From Haemophilus_D parainfluenzae_AD (GTDB lineage: Bacteria > Pseudomonadota > Gammaproteobacteria > Enterobacterales > Pasteurellaceae), in the NCBI RefSeq assembly GCF_001679325.1, contig NZ_LZMX01000030.1: a stretch of 64,000 bases of DNA; one strand, given 5' to 3'. Shown one piece after another: positions 60,633 through 64,000 of the stretch (positions are counted from its first letter, which is position 1; the number at the start of each line of letters is the position of its first letter). Position numbers and translations under genes: made by a program. The notes beneath the pieces were generated by a model. That model was not told where the DNA came from, did no database searches, and saw only the letters and a program-made list of their open reading frames with translations.

Positions 60633-61199
60633 TTAAGCCTCCGCCACATCAAGCCAGCGTTTTAAGATAGTGTTTGATTTACCCTGTGTTTGTTCTTTTG
60701 CTGCGACCATTGAACGCTTAGCGATTTCAACACTGCTTTCCGGATAGGCTGGAATACTTGTTACTGTTACCTCAAAGAGATCTGCTTTAATTACATTTCT
60801 TTGATAAGGCTCTACATCAAAATTCCATTCTTCTTTAATCGCTCTGAATCCGAAAGACATCCCTGTAATATCACCGCGGGAAACGCTAACTAATAAATCT
60901 TTTCCGATTGTTGTATCGGGCGGAGTTAGTTCAAAGCGTAAGCCGATTGAATCTTCTTCTAGCTTTAATGTTCCCGCACTTGTTCGACCTAGTAACTTGG
61001 TGTAGTCATGTTCAAAGAGTGCTCGCACATCTTCGCCACTCGCTAGGCTGTCGCTGAAAGCTTTAGGCGCAAAGGATTCCACAAAATCACAGTAAAGCAC
61101 TTGTGAAGGGCTATTCCATTTCACCGCATAACCGACTAGCTTTTGATTTTCTTCATCGGCTGAAAGTGTTGCGGAGCGGATTTCAAATTCTTTATTCAT
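60633..61199 (-). CDS. Prohead protease (HK97 family, S78)
   Basis: Cleaves the capsid N-terminal scaffold domain during maturation. LVGYAVKWNSPSQVL near 21-35, ALFEHDYTKLLGRTSAGTLKL with the catalytic His, and GDITGMSFGFRAIKEEW with the catalytic Ser are present, then FEVTVTSIPAYPESSVEIAKR. Length 188 is normal. Between capsid and portal genes, the usual HK97 order. Confidence 0.94.
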   Translation of the reverse strand: MNKEFEIRSATLSADEENQKLVGYAVKWNSPSQVLYCDFVESFAPKAFSDSLASGEDVRALFEHDYTKLLGRTSAGTLKLEEDSIGLRFELTPPDTTIGKDLLVSVSRGDITGMSFGFRAIKEEWNFDVEPYQRNVIKADLFEVTVTSIPAYPESSVEIAKRSMVAAKEQTQGKSNTILKRWLDVAEA

Positions 61200-61244
61200 A
61201 TTTCACCTATTAAGCAAAAAAAGGGGCTTTCGCCCCTCTATGAT

Positions 61245-62441
61245 TTATGCTGTTGTCTCAATCACTTTGATAGCGTTTGAATCTACTACGCCACCGCCTA
61301 AATATTTATCGGTGTGTACTTTGTAGAATCCCGGTTCGGTTAAGTTGTCCGGACGGGTTCGCACGCCTGTTTCGTGATCTACAATGAAATATCCGCGTTT
61401 GAAGTCACCGAAGGCAATTACTGCTTTATTTGCTCCGCCTGTCGGCATTGTTTCTAAGAAGTGGACTGGACGACCTAATAATGTTGCTGGGGCATCGGCT
61501 GTTAAACCATCGCGCCAGATATAATCGCCGTTTTTGTTTTTAAGTTTTTGTAATGCTGCTGCAATCGTTGATGACATCACCCAAACCGCATTTTTACGGT
61601 ATTTGCTATGAAGTGTATAGAACGCATCGATTAAAGTATCCGCATCAATCTTCGCTACGCCAGCTACTTCAATTTTTTGAAGTTTGCCAAATTGGCGTAC
61701 TTTGTCATCTTCGGTTGTGCGTTGGTAGGTTAAGAAGCCTTTTGATTTCTTGTTACCATCACCGGAAGTTAAATCTGTTTCTTCTGTTTCTGTGAAGGTT
61801 TCAGAAATTTCATCAGTTAGCCAACCTAAAACATCAATGCTTGAGAAGTCTAAGATTTCTTGTGTAGTCTTAGGATAAGCATAGATTGAATTTAAAGCGA
61901 TTGTTACTTCATGAAGTTTCGGGCTTGCTGTGCCGTTGCGTGCTGTGCCTTCTGTTCCGTGTTCTACTGCTGCGCCGCCAGCCGATACTAATTTTTTGTA
62001 TTCTTTAGCTCCAACCGGTAAGCGTACTACGTTACAAAGTTGGCGCATTACGCTATCGTCTGTTAAGCGTTTCATTACATCTTTGTCTAACTGTGGGATA
62101 ACTGAATAACCGCCATCTTCACCGTTAGCCGTAGTTAAATTGCGAAGTTCACCAGTTTTCACATAATGGCGTAACTCATCATTTGAAAATTGTTTCATGT
62201 TGCGTTGTTCTACCTGTTGAGATTGTTCGTTAAGGTTTCGTTCTTCATCAGCTACTGCCTCATATTTGCTGATTTCATCAGTCATCTGTTTGACTAAATC
62301 TTTCAGCTTTTCAAAATCTACTGATTCAGATTCATTCAATGAACGATTTTCTTTTTCTGCTTTTTCAAGCATTGAGCGCATTTCTGCGACTTTTTCCGCC
62401 TTTTGTTGGCGTAACTCAATTAGTTTTTTAAACATATTCAT
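61245..62441 (-). CDS. Major capsid protein (HK97 family)
   Basis: Main shell protein. The N-terminal ~100 residues are a charged coiled-coil delta domain (LIELRQQKAEKVAEMRSMLEKAEKENRSLNESE...), expected to be removed by the neighbouring protease. The HK97 fold follows from GGYSVIPQLDKDVMKRL near residue 110, through ISETFTETEETDLTSGDG and YIWRDGLTADAPATLLGRPV, ending HTDKYLGGGVVDSNAIKVIE. Length 398. ATG at 62441 has AAGGAA upstream. First gene of the packaging operon; its promoter must lie in the 62.45-62.65 kb region. Confidence 0.95.
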   Translation of the reverse strand: MNMFKKLIELRQQKAEKVAEMRSMLEKAEKENRSLNESESVDFEKLKDLVKQMTDEISKYEAVADEERNLNEQSQQVEQRNMKQFSNDELRHYVKTGELRNLTTANGEDGGYSVIPQLDKDVMKRLTDDSVMRQLCNVVRLPVGAKEYKKLVSAGGAAVEHGTEGTARNGTASPKLHEVTIALNSIYAYPKTTQEILDFSSIDVLGWLTDEISETFTETEETDLTSGDGNKKSKGFLTYQRTTEDDKVRQFGKLQKIEVAGVAKIDADTLIDAFYTLHSKYRKNAVWVMSSTIAAALQKLKNKNGDYIWRDGLTADAPATLLGRPVHFLETMPTGGANKAVIAFGDFKRGYFIVDHETGVRTRPDNLTEPGFYKVHTDKYLGGGVVDSNAIKVIETTA

Positions 62442-62646
62442 CTATTCCTTATGAGATTTCTTAGTCTAAATTTAGACGACTTTTATTAAGTCAAAATATA
62501 ATATATAGTGTTTTGATTATTAATTAAACACCTTATTTTTCAATAGTTTAGTTGCGTTTAGATACGTTAAGTTAAGATTGTTTGATTGCTTAAATTTTGA
62601 ACAGGTAGAGAGTAAATATTCTGTATTGAGATATCTTTTTTTGATT

Positions 62647-62748
62647 GGTGAACAAAGGTGAACAATGGTGAACAGTTGGTGAACAATAAAAAAGAATATA
62701 ACTATATAATAAATAAAGAGTTTTAAGGATTGGTGAACAAGGTGAACA
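62647..62748. repeat. Right GGTGAACA iteron cluster (ori or crr candidate)
   Basis: Six direct copies of GGTGAACA: 62647, 62657, 62667, 62678, 62732 and 62741. The first four are spaced 10-11 bases, one helical turn, and are followed by a 45-base AT-rich stretch before the last two. Two copies read GGTGAACAGT. That is the structure of a melting-prone replication origin. The same motif occurs in the cluster by the primase gene. Confidence 0.75.
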
Positions 62749-62831
62749 GTTTTTCTATAAAATTTTTAACACGCGGCTTATTAGTGGTATTATGGCATCA
62801 GAAACTATCATTGATTTGTAGTGAATTTGAA

Positions 62832-62856
62832 TTTTAGTAACAAGCTTAGTAACAAG
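62832..62856 (+). repeat. Right integrase arm-type sites
   Basis: TTTTAGTAACAAG and TTAGTAACAAG in direct orientation, about 50 bases left of the right attachment site. They match the pair upstream of int at the other end. Confidence 0.65.
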
Positions 62857-62906
62857 ATTTTAGACTTTGAAAAATAAACATTAAAAATCAATATCCTACA
62901 AATGAA

Positions 62907-62928
62907 TTCGGGTTCAGCTAGTGCACCA
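62907..62928 (+). repeat. Right attachment site (attR), degenerate
   Basis: TTCGGGTTCAGCTAGTGCACCA matches the tRNA-Val 3' end with two substitutions and one missing base. Followed at once by a tRNA-style terminator, as expected if the original tRNA downstream flank was displaced here. Confidence 0.65.
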
Positions 62929-62934
62929 CCTATC

Positions 62935-62964
62935 AAAGCCAGTAAATTTCTACTGGCTTTTTTC
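62935..62964 (+). terminator. Displaced tRNA-type terminator
   Basis: AAAGCCAGTA and TACTGGCTTT pair over six bases and run into Ts. It lies 6 bases after attR and probably served tRNA-Val before integration. Confidence 0.8.
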
Positions 62965-63168
62965 TTTCCTAAAATTCACTTCAAAAATCAATCGCTTACC
63001 TACAATCAATTCAATCATTCACTAAAATTTCAAGTCTCAAATGTTGCCAACTTTTAGCTATTTTTGTATATTTCTTGTCGTTAATTATGCCCAAATTACG
63101 CCTTATTTGGTCTAATTACATCAAAGCGAGCAGATATAACTAATTACTATTGAAAACATGGAGATTAG

Positions 63169-63451
63169 TACGAAATTACCGTACGTGTGATTGCTAATGG
63201 TACTTCTGTGGAACCTGTCATTCGGGATAAAATAACTATATGATATTGATTTGGGCAATAAAACAATTAGAGATAGGAAAATATACGCAATAAACTACAG
63301 TGGATTGCTGAGAATAAAACTACTCTACAATATGCCTAATGAGCAAGTTAAAATCCGCAGCTATAACAGCGATAAGCCCCCTGACGAAATATCAGAATTA
63401 CAAGACATTTCAGTGTTGGGGAATGTGTTTTGGTATTCTGTTCTTTTATAA
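63169..63451 (+). pseudogene. Remnant of an S24 (CI/LexA-type) phage repressor
   Basis: In one frame (63184-63240) the sequence reads RVIANGTSVEPVIRDKI, the serine region of an S24 peptidase domain. A frameshift near 63235 moves to the frame that reads YDIDLGNKTIRDRKIYAINYSG, then LRIKLLYNMPNEQVKIRSYNSDKPPDE and ISVLGNVFWYS, the rest of that domain with the catalytic lysine position. No HTH half is found upstream, and a stop interrupts the left frame. It lies outside the attachment site, so it is residue of a different prophage. The 66-residue frame from TTG 63251 is part of this remnant, not a gene. Confidence 0.72.
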
Positions 63452-63551
63452 AAAACAATAGCGGATGGTTGCTGATTTATTTGTGTAGTAACAAAGAATT
63501 CGTAATTATTATTACTAATATGTTTACAATATTAATATTCATGGTAATATC

Positions 63552-63574
63552 TTGTAACTAAAGGTTAGTGACAA
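63552..63574. promoter_or_regulatory. Operator-like inverted repeat before hicA
   Basis: TTGTAACTAA and TTAGTGACAA (one mismatch) flank AGG and end directly before the hicA start codon. HicB antitoxins often repress their own operon by binding such a dyad. Confidence 0.5.
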
Positions 63575-63838
63575 ATGAGCAAGATTACAAAAATTAAAGA
63601 TAAGCTCTACAAAGAGCCGCCACCCACTGATTTTACGTGGGACGAGCTGAGAACACTTTTACTTAATTTAGGATTTAATGAAAAACAAGGTAATGGATCT
63701 CGTGTGAAATTTGAGCATTCTTCGCTTGATTTCCCGATTAGTATTCATAAGCCACATCCGCAAAATACATTAAAGCGGTATGTAATTATTCAGATAAAAA
63801 CCGCCCTTGATGAACTCTATGCGCTATTAGGAAATTAA
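63575..63838 (+). CDS. hicA: HicA-family toxin (mRNA interferase)
   Basis: An 87-residue dsRBD-fold toxin. TWDELRTLLLNLGFNEKQGNGSRVKFEHSSLDFPISIHKPHP is the HicA pattern, with the catalytic histidine in SIHKPHP near residue 58-64. It likely cleaves mRNA unless bound by HicB. This longer HicA ends in KTALDELYALLGN, as in the type found with larger HicB proteins. The antitoxin starts two bases after its stop. It lies about 650 bases beyond the satellite's right end. Confidence 0.88.
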   Translation: MSKITKIKDKLYKEPPPTDFTWDELRTLLLNLGFNEKQGNGSRVKFEHSSLDFPISIHKPHPQNTLKRYVIIQIKTALDELYALLGN

Positions 63839-63839
63839 T

Positions 63840-64000
63840 ATGGAAACAATGCAATATAAAGGCTTTCTAGGAAGTATCGAAATTTCCAAGGAAGACAAGA
63901 TATTATACGGCAAGCTATTACATATTAATGGCTTGATAACTTACGAAGCCGAGAATTTTTCAGAATTAGAGGCTGCATTTCATGATGCTGTTGATGATTA
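63840..64000 (+). CDS. hicB: HicB-family antitoxin (3' end outside window)
   Basis: Starts ATG at 63840 and runs off the window end after 53 residues: METMQYKGFLGSIEISKEDKILYGKLLHINGLITYEAENFSELEAAFHDAVDDY. The partial RNase H-like fold (YKGFLGSIEIS...LHGKL..I....ITYEA) is the standard HicB beginning. The missing C-terminus should carry the DNA-binding domain. Toxin-first order is normal for hicAB. Confidence 0.85.
   Translation, partial: METMQYKGFLGSIEISKEDKILYGKLLHINGLITYEAENFSELEAAFHDAVDD

Larger units (their letters stand above)
48453..62928. mobile_element. Capsid-forming phage satellite (cf-PICI-like) in tRNA-Val
   Basis: A 14.5-kb element bounded by a tRNA-derived repeat. It carries, in order, a P4-type integrase (plus strand) and then minus-strand genes: primase/helicase, four small unknown proteins, Icd-like protein, another small protein, AlpA, a 308-residue unknown, a 527-base non-coding block, and an HK97-type module (unknown small gene, terL, terS, HNH, two connectors, portal, protease, capsid). 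No tail, baseplate, lysis, holin or CI-type repressor gene is present, and every listed frame looks intact. That is the published layout of capsid-forming phage-inducible chromosomal islands, rather than a random prophage remnant. Size and gene order are seen; satellite status is inference. Confidence 0.82.

Noticed and set aside
48453..62928. Element as a decayed full-length prophage
   Set aside because: No tail, lysis or repressor fragments were seen, genes are tightly overlapping and intact, and boundaries match. I keep it as the main alternative but rate it less likely.
63251..63451. 66-residue frame as a separate gene
   Set aside because: It begins with TTG and is the continuation of an S24 repressor domain after a frameshift; treated as part of a pseudogene.

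Overview
The window looks like a Haemophilus chromosome, most likely H. parainfluenzae or a close relative. The 9-base Haemophilus DNA uptake signal (AAGTGCGGT or its complement) occurs about forty times in the first 48 kb, often as inverted pairs that form terminators. Many genes keep H. influenzae-type neighbourhoods (glnS/YcgN-type/malQ/glgB; mrp-metG; yecM-argS; cysB-rluB-yciO-sucD-sucC; pykA-dnaB-alr-pgi), but the blocks are reshuffled. A sucrose-6-phosphate hydrolase and fructokinase pair argues against H. influenzae, which does not ferment sucrose. Species assignment is inference.

Layout. 1-2.4 kb: start of glgB (cut by the window edge) behind a truncated malQ. 2.5-9.5 kb: a YcgN-type cluster protein, glnS, then a three-gene MacA-MacB-outer-membrane-factor efflux operon. 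9.5-26.4 kb: housekeeping genes (phosphatase, mrp, metG, tehB, dapD, envelope lipoproteins, yecM, argS, smrB, prmB, an MFS carrier, cysB, rluB, yciO, sucCD). 26.5-32 kb: an NCS1 permease and sucAB, so all four 2-oxoglutarate dehydrogenase/succinyl-CoA synthetase genes lie close together. 32-35.3 kb: a ComEA-like competence protein with an unusually long repetitive spacer, a Bax-inhibitor-1 family membrane protein, a SIMPL protein and sfsA. 35.3-35.45 kb: a gene-less interval holding two Fur boxes, a promoter and a strong terminator, which looks like an iron-regulated small RNA. 35.5-48.2 kb: tyrS, a sucrose/sugar cluster, then pgi, alr, dnaB and pykA.

48.4-62.93 kb: a complete-looking 14.5-kb integrated element in the 3' end of tRNA-Val(GAC). 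It encodes a P4-type integrase, AlpA, a P4-type primase/helicase, an Icd-like protein, several small unknown proteins and a full HK97-type head and packaging module (terS, terL, HNH, portal, protease, capsid, two connectors). It has no tail, lysis or classical repressor gene. This is the architecture of a capsid-forming phage-inducible chromosomal island, a satellite that builds its own heads and borrows a helper phage's tails. Two GGTGAACA iteron clusters, one beside the primase gene and one at the opposite end, look like P4-style ori and crr. Only two uptake signals were found in the element, consistent with recent arrival.

62.93-64 kb: beyond the right attachment site lie the tRNA-type terminator, a frameshifted remnant of an S24 phage repressor, and a hicA-hicB toxin-antitoxin pair (hicB cut by the window end).
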